Positions 26,986 through 36,285 of a DNA stretch of 64,000 nt are shown here, piece by piece. The stretch comes from JACCYU01 sp050740315 (GTDB lineage Bacteria; Pseudomonadota; Gammaproteobacteria; JACCYU01), in NCBI GenBank assembly GCA_050740315.1, contig JBOIDC010000003.1:1-64000 (forward strand). Reading direction: 5' to 3'. Positions within the stretch are counted from its first letter, which is position 1, and every line of letters starts with the position of its first letter. Below the pieces are notes generated by a model. It did no database searches. It was given only the letters and a program-made list of their open reading frames with translations, and had not been told where the DNA came from. Made by a program: the position numbers and the translations under genes.

Positions 26986-27642
26986 TTAGATGACGACCTT
27001 GCGCGCATAAAAACCCTCGGCGTAACCGGAATCCGCGCGGGATTCGATACCGCGCAGCCGCGCCAACGCGTAAAAGGTTTCGGCGGTGAACCAATACTTG
27101 TCCCGCTCGCTCGCAAAGCTGTCGAGCAGGATCCTGGTCTTTTCGTCACAATCGGCTCTGTCCAGGCCGACGAAAAAGTTGGGCGCGGCCAGGTCGCCAT
27201 CGTATTTCGGGATCTCGTACTCGAGGATCAGGTGATTGCGAAAGGTGTTCCACGTCATGTCGAAAACGACCCGATGATCCTGATGACGATCGTTCATCGT
27301 GTGCGTGAAGATGACATCGGGTGCGGGCCTGTCTTTCAATTCCTCGAAGAACGCCTTGATCTGAGCGCCTTCATAGGGGAAGAAGCCATCGCGGAATTGC
27401 TTGATGATGATATCTTTTTCTCCCGCGTTGCTCAGGAATCGCGTAGCGCTCGCATGCGCCTCGCGCGCGCGTGTCGGGTTGGAGCCCAGGACAACCCAGT
27501 CGATGGTAACGCCGGGATTTTCGCGTATCAGTCGCAAGATGGCGCCGCCGCAACCGATCTCGATATCATCGCAATGTGCGCCTATGCACAGCACGCGGTG
27601 CAATGCGCGATCCGGCGTTCCCAGCACCAGGCGCCGCATCAT
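26986..27642 (-). CDS. PIG-L family deacetylase
   Basis: The 218-residue protein carries the PIG-L zinc motif AHCDDIEIGCGG near residue 21 and the second metal motif HQDHRVV near residue 120. The family removes acetyl groups from N-acetylglucosamine-type sugars and related compounds. The start is the ATG at 27642, which overlaps the stop of the nucleotidyltransferase gene as ATGA; longer versions reaching 27726 are only read-through of that gene. In this setting it probably deacetylates a sugar nucleotide or lipid-linked sugar of the polysaccharide; the substrate is not known. Confidence 0.92.
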   Translation of the reverse strand: MMRRLVLGTPDRALHRVLCIGAHCDDIEIGCGGAILRLIRENPGVTIDWVVLGSNPTRAREAHASATRFLSNAGEKDIIIKQFRDGFFPYEGAQIKAFFEELKDRPAPDVIFTHTMNDRHQDHRVVFDMTWNTFRNHLILEYEIPKYDGDLAAPNFFVGLDRADCDEKTRILLDSFASERDKYWFTAETFYALARLRGIESRADSGYAEGFYARKVVI

Positions 27643-28490
27643 GTCACGCCTCCGGCGACTGCCGCATGAGCTTGCAGATTCGCAACGACGGCCGTGGCTG
27701 CGACGCTCGATTGCCCGAGTTTCCATACTTCCCAGGGCGCATCACCCTTGGCGTACAGCTCATCGAGCGCCTTCTTGTCCTTGAATGTGTCCATGGCGGA
27801 CCAGAACCCGTGATACCTGTGGGCGATCAGACGCTTTTCCTGGATCAGCCGCCTGAACGGCGCCTCGACGAGTTCCTCTCCGTCTTGCATGTAATCGAAG
27901 ATCTCGCGCTTGAAGATAAAGAAGCCCCCATTAATCCAGAGGTCCGCGTCGACAATAGGCTCGATCCTGCTGACCACGCCCGCTTCGTCCACGCAAACGG
28001 CGTGAAAGCTCTGCGACGGACGCACGCTGATGAAACTCGCCACGGCATTGCTCCGGCGAAAATTTTCAATGTATGGCGCAAGCGGCAGGTCTGACAGGCC
28101 GTCGCTGTAGTTCGCCATGAAGATATCGTCCGCAGCCAGGTACTTCTTGGCGGCGCACAACCGCTGCCCAAGATTCGAGTTCAACCCCGTCTCGGCGAAC
28201 GTCATCTGCCAGTCATCGATGTCCTTCGCAAACAGATCGATCTCTTTCCCGCCCTTCTTGAGCACGAAATCGTTCGACAGGCACTCGTCGTACTTGAGGA
28301 AATATTCCTTGAGCAGTTCGCCGCGATAGCCCAGGCACAGGATGAACTCGTTGTGGCCCTGATGCGCATAATATTTCATCAGGTGCCAAACGATCGGCCG
28401 GCAGCCAATCGGCGCGAGCGGTTTCGGAATGGTTTCAGAATACTCTCTGAGGCGCGTGCCTAATCCACCGCAAAACAGGACGACTTTCAT
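27639..28490 (-). CDS. Sugar-phosphate nucleotidyltransferase (glucose-1-phosphate cytidylyltransferase-like)
   Basis: The 283-residue protein has the nucleotide-binding start CGGLGTRLREYSETIPKPLA, with the signature GGxGTRL and the catalytic-site Lys in PKPL. NYSDGLSDL supplies the metal-binding Asp. It resembles RfbF-type cytidylyltransferases over its whole length, including WINGGFFIFKREIFDY. AAGGAGA lies 5 bases before the ATG. RfbF usually works with CDP-glucose 4,6-dehydratase, which is absent here, so the nucleotide and sugar are not certain. The PIG-L gene overlaps its stop, and the DUF4910 gene ends just upstream, so all belong to one operon. Confidence 0.9.
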   Translation of the reverse strand: MKVVLFCGGLGTRLREYSETIPKPLAPIGCRPIVWHLMKYYAHQGHNEFILCLGYRGELLKEYFLKYDECLSNDFVLKKGGKEIDLFAKDIDDWQMTFAETGLNSNLGQRLCAAKKYLAADDIFMANYSDGLSDLPLAPYIENFRRSNAVASFISVRPSQSFHAVCVDEAGVVSRIEPIVDADLWINGGFFIFKREIFDYMQDGEELVEAPFRRLIQEKRLIAHRYHGFWSAMDTFKDKKALDELYAKGDAPWEVWKLGQSSVAATAVVANLQAHAAVAGGVT

Positions 28491-28503
28491 GTGCTCTCCT
28501 TGG

Positions 28504-29841
28504 CTAATCCAGCACTTCCAGCAACCCGCAATCCAGCAAAGCGTCTACGGCAGCGCTGAGCGTATCGAAGCTCAAGCCGGATCGCTCCGCGATGTCCAGC
28601 AAGGTGTGCTTGCCGTCTGAGAGATTGAGCATCCACAGCACCGCCATCTGCCGTTCTCCGGCGGTCACCCTTCCGCTCGCTTTGGCATACAGGCCGCGTC
28701 TGCCGAGTTGAGGCTCGCAGTTCGGATTTGTATTAAGGTAACGGCGATTGCGCTCCAGAAACTTGATGATGTCGGCAAATGTTCGATAGGAATCGGACAA
28801 CGCCCGCGGGCTGACCAACGCCAGGTTATCCGCGGACGTGTGATACTCCCGATATGCATTGTGTGGCGTGCGCGTCAGGCGTCCGACCGGCAGATCGATG
28901 CCGGGCGAGCAGAATTGCCGCTCGTCGTACCCGTACGGCGAAAACGTCTCGAGCTTGAAAGGTTTGCCGCTATGGCCCAGGACGTGCGCCGCGATCCGAT
29001 CGATGTCGGCGCTGCCGCGACGGCTCTGCTTGTAAACCATGTTGCCTTCATCACCCAGCAGCACCGCTACGAGCCCATGTTTGATGCGGCTCAAATGCAC
29101 CTCGTTGCGCGCCAGCCAGGTGATGGACCCGATGGTGGTCGGAGCGAAAATAAAGCGGTACGAGTAGCGCAGCGATTGCGAAGCAAGTTCACGCGCCAGA
29201 TGCGCGGTCAATGCGATGCCGGAGAGATTGTCGTTGCACAGTGAAGGATGACAGGTATGGGTGTATATCAGCACCTCGTCGGACGTCGCACCGCGAATCA
29301 GGTACTCCCCATAGGTCAACGATCCCGCTTCGAGGCGAGAGTCGATGCAGACCTCGTACTCCCCATCCTTCAACGCCAACAGCTGATTGTGCGTCAGACA
29401 AAAACCCCAGTCCTCGTGATAATACGACGTGCGATTGGGTATCCAGTCCGGATGCTCCGGAAGCGAGAAAAGATGAGGTCTGAGCTCATCCAGACGCATC
29501 TTCCCGCGGATCGGTGTGCTGTATCCAACAACGTGTAGATTATGCGCCTTGAAGTCGATGACCCGGCGCCCGCTACTGTCTTTGACGTAAGCGTCCCGGA
29601 TGTTCCATTCCTTCGGAATCTGCCAGTCGAACACCTGCGTTCCCGTCGGAACTTCGATGACCTCCAGCGGGATAACCTCGCGGACAATAGCCAGCGTTTC
29701 CCGCACACCGTCCCCGGTGATGCTTCTGCAAATCGGATACAAGCGCTCCATCAAGCCATAGATGTCTTCGCCAACGCTGCCAGCACAGCCGTCTTCGCGA
29801 GCGGTCATTGCGGATTCTTGAGTATTACGCGCACCGGTCAT
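28504..29841 (-). CDS. DUF4910 (M28-like) aminopeptidase-like protein
   Basis: The 445-residue protein has the DUF4910 layout: an N-terminal helix region (LMERLYPICRSITGDGVRET), a DUF2172-like inserted domain around VFDWQIPKEWNIRDAYV, a metallopeptidase-like core with THTCHPSLCNDNLSGIALTA, and a C-terminal winged-helix region. The His, Asp and Glu pattern of the core resembles M28 zinc peptidases. Family members recur in O-antigen and capsule clusters with unknown substrates. No signal peptide is present. Its ATG overlaps the stop of the FG-GAP gene as ATGA, so translation is coupled. Confidence 0.85.
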   Translation of the reverse strand: MTGARNTQESAMTAREDGCAGSVGEDIYGLMERLYPICRSITGDGVRETLAIVREVIPLEVIEVPTGTQVFDWQIPKEWNIRDAYVKDSSGRRVIDFKAHNLHVVGYSTPIRGKMRLDELRPHLFSLPEHPDWIPNRTSYYHEDWGFCLTHNQLLALKDGEYEVCIDSRLEAGSLTYGEYLIRGATSDEVLIYTHTCHPSLCNDNLSGIALTAHLARELASQSLRYSYRFIFAPTTIGSITWLARNEVHLSRIKHGLVAVLLGDEGNMVYKQSRRGSADIDRIAAHVLGHSGKPFKLETFSPYGYDERQFCSPGIDLPVGRLTRTPHNAYREYHTSADNLALVSPRALSDSYRTFADIIKFLERNRRYLNTNPNCEPQLGRRGLYAKASGRVTAGERQMAVLWMLNLSDGKHTLLDIAERSGLSFDTLSAAVDALLDCGLLEVLD

Positions 29842-32090
29842 CGCGTTGCCTCCCGCGCTGAAACCGACGGCGGTTCGACACGGCAGTTGGCGGCGCGATT
29901 TTCGTACAGCAGCACCTGTTGATGACTCCAGCCTATCGAAACGATGTCGTTATCGCCGTCATTGTCGATGTCAACCACCTGGGCGCCATCATGATGCTCA
30001 TCGCCGGTATGCACGACCTGCTGACGCCACTCCCGACCGAACCCATCCCGGTTTTCGAGGATCAGCAAGCGGGCCGCGGCCGGATCTTCGAGGTTGTGCT
30101 CGCCAACGACAACGTCCAGATCACCATCCCTGTCCATGTCGGCGACATCGAGGCTCATGGGCCCGATTACGCGTGCGATCACGTGTTCACGCCATGGGCC
30201 GGTCGGGTCTTGCGCGTGTTCGTACCACGCGACCACGCCTTCGGAACTGATCGCCTCGTACCCGATCAGGGCGTCCAGGCGGCCATCGCGGTTGATATCC
30301 GCGAGGCGGTTACGATCAGGTTTCGCCTGCGTTTCGAACAATGTAAACGGCCGCCATTCGCCGCCATCGTTGCGCAGCCAGCGGGTGCCCAGCAACAAAT
30401 CGCTGTCGCCGTCGCCATCGATGTCGCCGGCGCTGAGCGCCTCGTCCTGCGACGAATCCGCAATCACCTGCCACGGCCAGCTTTCATTAGCCGGATCCTC
30501 AGGCACCGCCAACATCTGCACGCCGCGCTCCTGCTGATGCCACGACAGCGCAGCCCCGATACGCCCGCCGGGCGCGAATCGGCCGGTAGCGACGCCCTGC
30601 AGAAAATCGCCTTGGGCGCGGCCCGCGGGGATTACCTCGAAACGGCCTTTGCCATCGTTGCGCGCCCACACGAAATTAGCGTTAGCATCGGCGTCCTTCC
30701 CTTCGGTGGCCAGAATATCCAGGTTGCCATCGCCATCCATATCGTAAATCGCCGCCAGGTTGTGCGCCGCGCCGCCGATAACGTTTCGAGTCCATTGCCC
30801 GTCCGCCCGGCCGGGATTGCGATACCACCAGCCGCCGGCGACGATGTCCCGCAAGCCATCGCCGTCCAGGTCCGCGGCACCGACAAAGATGGAGCGCCAA
30901 GGCATCTCCAGGTCTACCCCATGCCGTCGCCAAGCGGTATCGCAGCTCTGGTTTCGCCACAGTTCCACCGGTTGATGCTCCCCGGACCAGTTCGCGCCGA
31001 ACAGGTCCGGATCGCCGTCTCCGTCGATATCCGTCAAGCGCATGCTATGAGAGCCAGTCGCGGCGAGCACGCGCTGGGCCCACTGTGTTCCTGCGCCGTC
31101 TCTATTGAAGTAGATCTTGATCGCGTCCGGGTCTTGCCCCTGATGCATCTGCGCGCTGACGATATCCGACGCGCCATCGCTATCCATATCGCCGATACCG
31201 ACAAAGTGGTGCACGGCCTCCACGTCCGCATCGATCACGTGTTCGTGCCAGAGCGACTCGACATCTTCCGGAGCCTTGAACCACGCGATCCGGTAGCGTT
31301 CTCCCGACGGTTCGGCGGGCACGAGCACGATATCCGCGCGCGCGTCACCGTCGATATCCCCAACATCGACGTAGGCGTGCGGCCACCGCCAAGTGTTCGT
31401 GTAAGTATGAGCGCGCCACTCACGTTCACCGAGTTGGCCGGGATTGGCGAACCATTGTCCATTCACTACCACGTCGGGCCGACCATCGGCGTCGACGTCG
31501 AACACTCTGAGGCCCTCGCCATCCGGGCCGTCTAGTGTGAACCGGGTCCAGGCATCGGGCGCGTCCTGCCGATAGAAAGACAGTATGCCGCCAGATCCGC
31601 CGAACGCGCCCTGGTCGCGACCCACCACATCGATATCACCATCGCTGTCGAAGTCCGCCAACTCGATGTCGTGCAGCTCCACCGTGTCGATAACGGTCGG
31701 TGTCCAGTCCGGATTTCGATACCACAACAACTGCGTGTCGGTGATGCTTACCACGTCATTGTGACCATCGCCGTCGATATCGGCGACCTCGTGATCGGTA
31801 GCGAAGGGCGCGCCCGTCGCGATCGTCGACTTCTTCCAGTCGGGATTGCGATACCACACCAGTTGCTGAGAGTCATGTCCGCCAACGATCAGGTCGGGAA
31901 GTCCATCGCCGTCGATATCGCCCACCGACTTGCCCCACGGATCGCGCGGACCTTCGGGGTCGATGATCGCATGGATGAAGCCGCTGTCATTGCCGTGCGC
32001 CACACGGTGCCATTGAAATGCGTGGGGCAGAGCGACGATGGATATCGCAGCCGCCACAGCAGTCAACCCCAATCCCACGATCTTGCGCAT
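29838..32090 (-). CDS. Secreted FG-GAP/VCBS repeat protein
   Basis: A signal peptide (VGLGLTAVAAAISIVALPHAF) leads into about 720 residues made of repeats with calcium-binding cores such as DIDGDGLPDLIVGG, DADGRPDVVVNG, DMDGDGNLDILAT and DMDRDGDLDVVVG. Many repeats carry a WYRNPDW or WFxNPG strand, so the fold is one or two beta-propellers. Such proteins are exported and often bind glycans or partner proteins, with Ca2+ held in the D-x-D-x-D-G loops. It is placed in the middle of a sugar-modifying operon (10 bases after the C-methyltransferase, ATGA-overlapping the peptidase-like gene). That is unusual and suggests a role in assembling or anchoring the polymer. No enzyme domain or sorting signal is evident. 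Confidence 0.88.
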   Translation of the reverse strand: MRKIVGLGLTAVAAAISIVALPHAFQWHRVAHGNDSGFIHAIIDPEGPRDPWGKSVGDIDGDGLPDLIVGGHDSQQLVWYRNPDWKKSTIATGAPFATDHEVADIDGDGHNDVVSITDTQLLWYRNPDWTPTVIDTVELHDIELADFDSDGDIDVVGRDQGAFGGSGGILSFYRQDAPDAWTRFTLDGPDGEGLRVFDVDADGRPDVVVNGQWFANPGQLGEREWRAHTYTNTWRWPHAYVDVGDIDGDARADIVLVPAEPSGERYRIAWFKAPEDVESLWHEHVIDADVEAVHHFVGIGDMDSDGASDIVSAQMHQGQDPDAIKIYFNRDGAGTQWAQRVLAATGSHSMRLTDIDGDGDPDLFGANWSGEHQPVELWRNQSCDTAWRRHGVDLEMPWRSIFVGAADLDGDGLRDIVAGGWWYRNPGRADGQWTRNVIGGAAHNLAAIYDMDGDGNLDILATEGKDADANANFVWARNDGKGRFEVIPAGRAQGDFLQGVATGRFAPGGRIGAALSWHQQERGVQMLAVPEDPANESWPWQVIADSSQDEALSAGDIDGDGDSDLLLGTRWLRNDGGEWRPFTLFETQAKPDRNRLADINRDGRLDALIGYEAISSEGVVAWYEHAQDPTGPWREHVIARVIGPMSLDVADMDRDGDLDVVVGEHNLEDPAAARLLILENRDGFGREWRQQVVHTGDEHHDGAQVVDIDNDGDNDIVSIGWSHQQVLLYENRAANCRVEPPSVSAREATR

Positions 32091-32100
32091 GCGAGTTCCT

Positions 32101-33372
32101 TTATGAATAAACGCGCACTTCGGGGATCGGCACCACGAACTGGCCGCCCCACTCGCGGATGTACGCCGCCTGCGCCATCATCTCTTCCTTGAGATTCCAC
32201 GGCAGAATCAGCAGATAGTCGGGTTTGGTCTTCCGGATCCGCTCCGGCGCATGGATGGGGATATGCGTACCGGGCGTGAACTTGCCATGTTTGTAGGGAT
32301 TGCGGTCCACGGTGTAATCGAGGAAGTCTTGCCTTATACTGCAGTAGTTCAGCAGCGTATTGCCTTTGCCCGGCGTTCCATAACCGACGATGGACTTGCC
32401 CGCGCGCTTGGCATCGATCAGAAATTTCAGCAGTTGGTGCTTGCTGTTGCGGACTTGCTGTTCGAAGTGTGAATAGGCTTCGAGCGTGTTCAAGCCGCGC
32501 CCGATCTCCCACTGGCGCAGCGCGTGGACTCTTTCGCCAACGCCTTTGGCGATGTCATCGGTATGTCGCGCATAGATGCGCAGCGAACCGCCGTGGGTCG
32601 GCAGCTCTTCCACGTCGAACAGCGCCAAGCCGTGCGCCGCGAACACCTTCTCGACCGCGATTAACGAAAGATAGGAAAAGTGCTCGTGATAGATCGTATC
32701 GTACTGGTTGAACTCCATGAGCCGCGCGAGGTGCGGAAACTCCATGGTTAACACCCCATCCGGCTTGAGAAGAATCTTAAGCCCGGCGACAAAATCATTG
32801 AGCGCCGGCACGTGCGCCAGCACGTTGTTGCCCACCAATAGATCCGCCTGCCCATGCGCGGCGCGAATTTCGTGCGCGCTTTGTTGTCCCAGAAAGCGCA
32901 CGATGGTCGGCACGCCATGCTTCTCGATCGCTACCCGGGCGACATTGGCGGCCGGCTCGATTCCCAGCACAGGCACGCCGCGTTTGACGAAGTGCTGCAA
33001 CAGATAGCCGTCGTTGCTCGCAACCTCCATTACTTTGCTGCTCGCATCCAGACCAAAACGCGCGCTGACCTGCTCGGTGTATTGCCGCGCGTGCTCCACC
33101 CAGCTGTCCGAATACGACGAAAAATACGCATACTCGCTGAAGATGCCGTCCGGCGCGACGTATTCATCCAGTTGCACCAGGAAGCACCGACCGCACACGT
33201 GTACGTGCAGCGGATAGAATGGCTCCATGTGATTGAGCTGTTCGGGCGGCAGGTACGACTCGCACAGCGGCGACATGCCCAGATCCACGACCGTGTGAGT
33301 CAGTTCAGCATGGCAGAATCGGCAGGCCGGTTTCGCACTCGCTTGCGCCTGTTCAGCAGTACTAATGTGCAT
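32101..33372 (-). CDS. SAM-dependent sugar C-methyltransferase with N-terminal zinc site
   Basis: The 423-residue protein has three parts. A zinc-binding N-terminus has C17, C20, C60 and C63 (CRFC and CGRC). A methyltransferase core contains VMEVASNDGYLLQHF and VPVLGIEPAANVA, with LVGNNVLAHVPALNDFV after it. The C-terminal domain contains VGYGTPGKGNTLLNYCSI and TVDRNPYKHGKFTPG. This is the layout of NDP-hexose C-methyltransferases such as TylC3/TcaB9, which add a methyl group to C3 of a keto-sugar. A branched sugar in the polymer is therefore likely. The ribosome site AGAGGAAG lies inside the end of the preceding glycosyltransferase gene, which it overlaps by 11 bases. Confidence 0.93.
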   Translation of the reverse strand: MHISTAEQAQASAKPACRFCHAELTHTVVDLGMSPLCESYLPPEQLNHMEPFYPLHVHVCGRCFLVQLDEYVAPDGIFSEYAYFSSYSDSWVEHARQYTEQVSARFGLDASSKVMEVASNDGYLLQHFVKRGVPVLGIEPAANVARVAIEKHGVPTIVRFLGQQSAHEIRAAHGQADLLVGNNVLAHVPALNDFVAGLKILLKPDGVLTMEFPHLARLMEFNQYDTIYHEHFSYLSLIAVEKVFAAHGLALFDVEELPTHGGSLRIYARHTDDIAKGVGERVHALRQWEIGRGLNTLEAYSHFEQQVRNSKHQLLKFLIDAKRAGKSIVGYGTPGKGNTLLNYCSIRQDFLDYTVDRNPYKHGKFTPGTHIPIHAPERIRKTKPDYLLILPWNLKEEMMAQAAYIREWGGQFVVPIPEVRVYS

Positions 33373-34273
33373 GTTGTCTTCCTCTCATGATCCCCATATC
33401 GCGCGCAATCACGCGTACGGCGTAAGCGACGTCGTTGAACAATTTTTTGCGAGACCAAGCGCAGTGTGTGAGAAGGTGCGCATAACATTTGCGCTTTTGC
33501 GCAAGGCCCACCGGTGAGCGGTGCACCGCGCCGAAATAACCGGCGATAAGCTTCCATTGTTGAAACAACATGCGCCGGTCGCGCTTAGGATGATAGTGCT
33601 CCAACAGTTGATCCGGAGCTTTCAGATTCGTCGTGGTGTCTTTGTCCATCCGCCGGCGATACAGGAACTCCGGCAACTCGAAGAACTTACCATGCAGGGC
33701 GAGCTCCGCCATCATGACCACGTCGGAAGAGAAGTAGACTTTCACAAGTGCCGTCTTGCTTAACGCATCGGTGCGGATCAGGCCGTTCATGGCGTTGTTC
33801 AGGCGCATCGAATGCATCAGCCGCTTGAAGCGCGCGAAGGGCTCGTCATCCATCAGATGCAGATCATCCTGGTAATATTCGACGCTGTCCGTGTCGTCGT
33901 TGAAGAGCACGGTTCGGGGATAGCAGAGCACCACGTCTGAATCACGGTCCAGTATTTCGACGCAGCGCGCGAGAAAGGTCGGCTCGCATACGTCGTTGGA
34001 CGACGCCCACTTGAAATAGGCGCCAGAGGCCACGCGGACTACCGCGTTGTAATTGTCGGAGGCTCCGATATTTTCGGGGTTGCGCCGATATTTAATCCGC
34101 GCATCGCGCGACGCATATTCCCGGCAGATCGCCGCGGTGTCGTCCGTCGAGGCGTTATCCGAAATAATCAGTTCAAACTTCGGATACGTCTGCGCGAGTA
34201 TGGACTCGATGGCCTGCCGCACCCACCGCGCCCCGTTGTAGACCGGCATGCCGATTGTGATCTTTTCCGTCAT
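33362..34273 (-). CDS. Family 2 glycosyltransferase
   Basis: The 303-residue protein opens with the GT-A fold strand ITIGMPVYNGARWVRQAIES and the nucleotide-binding ELIISDNASTDDTAAICREY. The metal site is a variant (KWASSNDVCEPTFLARC) rather than a plain DxD. It transfers a sugar from a nucleotide donor on the inner face of the membrane. It is the first gene of the minus-strand block that ends with wecB, and its promoter should lie in the 420 bases to its right. Confidence 0.92.
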   Translation of the reverse strand: MTEKITIGMPVYNGARWVRQAIESILAQTYPKFELIISDNASTDDTAAICREYASRDARIKYRRNPENIGASDNYNAVVRVASGAYFKWASSNDVCEPTFLARCVEILDRDSDVVLCYPRTVLFNDDTDSVEYYQDDLHLMDDEPFARFKRLMHSMRLNNAMNGLIRTDALSKTALVKVYFSSDVVMMAELALHGKFFELPEFLYRRRMDKDTTTNLKAPDQLLEHYHPKRDRRMLFQQWKLIAGYFGAVHRSPVGLAQKRKCYAHLLTHCAWSRKKLFNDVAYAVRVIARDMGIMRGRQHAH

Positions 34274-34692
34274 CTATCGTGCCCTGACCTGTTTGTCTGC
34301 CGCGGTACTCGATCAGCGTTTGAGGAGCGCATGCAGGACCTGTTCCTGACGCCTGGTCGCCAAAGTTGGATGACCTACGAAACTGCGCTTTCGGCTGTTA
34401 TAGTTCGCTGGCCGACCACTTCGTCTGTTGAACGCCAGGTGATGCAGTTTGCGCGCATAAACAAATCGATAACGGGACACCGCTCACAATCTGCTATTGC
34501 CGTCGCATTGCCAAGCTCGCCCGGCGACGCCTGTCGCCCTTCCGTAACCGCTCATCAGGAAACCTGTAGCCGATATAGATCGGGCCGAGTTTGCTGTGAT
34601 ACTGAATGCGCCTTGACGACCAGGGCTGAAGAGCGGACGGTGCCCGAGGATGTTATGGTTAATCTCGGTATAACAATTCAAAGGCGGGGCCC
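34274..34692. other. Divergent promoter region of two polysaccharide operons
   Basis: No gene is supported; a 121-codon ORF on the plus strand has no recognisable motif. The region separates the minus-strand glycosyltransferase block from the plus-strand acyl ligase operon and must hold both promoters. A TATAAC near 34669 followed by a GGCGGGG ribosome site precedes the ligase ATG. Confidence 0.45.
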
Positions 34693-36285
34693 ATGACCGA
34701 CCTGCTGCACGATCTTCTGGAGCACGCCGCCGAACGCCGGCCGGAGCGCGATGCGCTGGTCTATGAGGATCGCGCCCTTTGTTACGGCGACTTAGACGCA
34801 CTCGTGACGAAGGTCGCGAGCGGACTGGTCGGGCTTGGCCTCGGCCGGCAGGAACGGGTCGCGGTGTATCTGGCCAAGCGTTTCGAGGCGGTCGCCGCCA
34901 TGTTCGGCGCGGCGCGCGCCGGCCTGGCGTTCGTGCCGATCAATCCACTGCTCAAACCCGATCAGGTCGCGCATATCCTCAAGGACTGCGGCGTGCGGGT
35001 GCTGATCACCGCGCACGCGCGCGTCGCCATGCTGGTGCGCGCACTGAATGCCTGTCCAGATCTTGACGTGGTGGTACTGGTCGATGACGCGCAAGGCGAT
35101 TTACCGGAGTTACTGACCGCGCAGGCACTTACCTGGGAGGGCATGCTGCTGGACTCCGGCGAGCACGCGGTGCATAGAGTCGTAGACATGGACATGGCGG
35201 CGCTGCTGTATACGTCCGGCAGCACCGGCAGACCCAAGGGCGTGGTGCTTTCACACCGCAACATGGTAGCCGGCGCGCGCAGCGTGGCGGAATATCTGGA
35301 GAATCGTCCGAGCGACCGTCTGCTGGCCGCCCTGCCCTTCAGCTTCGATTACGGCTTCAGCCAGCTATCCACCGCCTTCGAGCGCGGCGCTTGCGTCGTG
35401 TTGATAGATTACCTCTTCCCTCAAGACATCATCAACGCGGTTGAGCGTGAACGCATCACCGGGCTTGCAGGTGTGCCGCCATTGTGGATCCAACTGGCGC
35501 AGCTCGAATGGCCGGTGACCGCACGCGATAGCTTGCGTTACATCACCAATTCGGGCGGCGCGATGCCAATGACCACGGTCAGGCGACTGCGCCAGCGCCT
35601 GCCGAATACGCGCGTGTTCCTGATGTACGGCTTGACCGAAGCTTTCCGCTCGACCTATCTGCCGCCGGAACAGGTCGAGATCCGCCCCGGTTCGATGGGC
35701 AAAGCCATCCCCAACGCCGAGATCATGGTGGTGCGCGAGGATGGGACGCCGTGCGCGCCGGGCGAGCCGGGCGAGCTGGTGCATCGCGGCGCGTTGGTGG
35801 CGATGGGCTACTGGAACGACCCGGAGAAGACCGCGGCGCGATTCCGGCCCTGCCCTGGACGGCCGCGCGAGCTGGTGTTGCCGGAGCTCGCGGTGTGGTC
35901 CGGCGACACGGTGATGCAGGACGAGGAAGGCTATCTGTACTTCGTGGCGCGCCGTGACGAGATGATCAAGACCTCGGGCTATCGAGTCAGTCCGACCGAA
36001 GTCGAGGAAGTCCTGTACGACACGGGGCTGGCCAAAGAGGCTTGCGCGGTCGGCGTGCCGCACCCCGTGTTGGGTCAGGCGATCGCGGTCGTGGCCGTTG
36101 CCGCCGATGAAGGTACCGAGCCTTCCAAAGCGCTATTCGAGGCATGCAAGGCGCGCTTGCCGACCTACATGCTACCGAGCCATATCGAGTGGCGCAGCGC
36201 GCTGCCACGCAATCCCAACGGCAAGATCGATCGCAGCCTGCTGGCGCGCGAACTGCAGCCGCGGCTCGCCGAGCAGACGGCATGA
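34693..36285 (+). CDS. Acyl-CoA ligase (AMP-forming), exosortase A-associated
   Basis: The 530-residue adenylate-forming enzyme shows the P-loop LLYTSGSTGRPKGVVLSHRN near residue 172, YGLTEAFRSTYL for the adenylate, the hinge region around FVARRDEMIKTSGYRVSPTE and the catalytic Lys in NPNGKIDR near the end. It matches the exosortase A-associated ligase family (TIGR03098, from memory). It should activate a carboxylic acid and load it on CoA or on the ACP encoded at 51 kb. Its stop overlaps the start of the PLP decarboxylase gene as ATGA, the usual pairing in XrtA loci. The natural substrate is unknown. Confidence 0.93.
   Translation: MTDLLHDLLEHAAERRPERDALVYEDRALCYGDLDALVTKVASGLVGLGLGRQERVAVYLAKRFEAVAAMFGAARAGLAFVPINPLLKPDQVAHILKDCGVRVLITAHARVAMLVRALNACPDLDVVVLVDDAQGDLPELLTAQALTWEGMLLDSGEHAVHRVVDMDMAALLYTSGSTGRPKGVVLSHRNMVAGARSVAEYLENRPSDRLLAALPFSFDYGFSQLSTAFERGACVVLIDYLFPQDIINAVERERITGLAGVPPLWIQLAQLEWPVTARDSLRYITNSGGAMPMTTVRRLRQRLPNTRVFLMYGLTEAFRSTYLPPEQVEIRPGSMGKAIPNAEIMVVREDGTPCAPGEPGELVHRGALVAMGYWNDPEKTAARFRPCPGRPRELVLPELAVWSGDTVMQDEEGYLYFVARRDEMIKTSGYRVSPTEVEEVLYDTGLAKEACAVGVPHPVLGQAIAVVAVAADEGTEPSKALFEACKARLPTYMLPSHIEWRSALPRNPNGKIDRSLLARELQPRLAEQTA

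Noticed and set aside
26868..27200. Minus-strand ORF running through the palindromic repeat
   Set aside because: It reads through a non-coding repeat and is antisense or out of frame to the PIG-L gene.
29919..31535. Plus-strand ORF of 538 codons
   Set aside because: It is the antisense of the FG-GAP repeat gene; the regular DGDG-coding repeats keep stops out of the opposite frame.
34331..34696. Plus-strand ORF of 121 codons before the acyl ligase
   Set aside because: No motif, poor start context and location in a promoter region between divergent operons.
35365..36063. Minus-strand ORF of 232 codons opposite the acyl-CoA ligase
   Set aside because: Antisense shadow in GC-rich coding sequence; the ligase motifs are on the plus strand.
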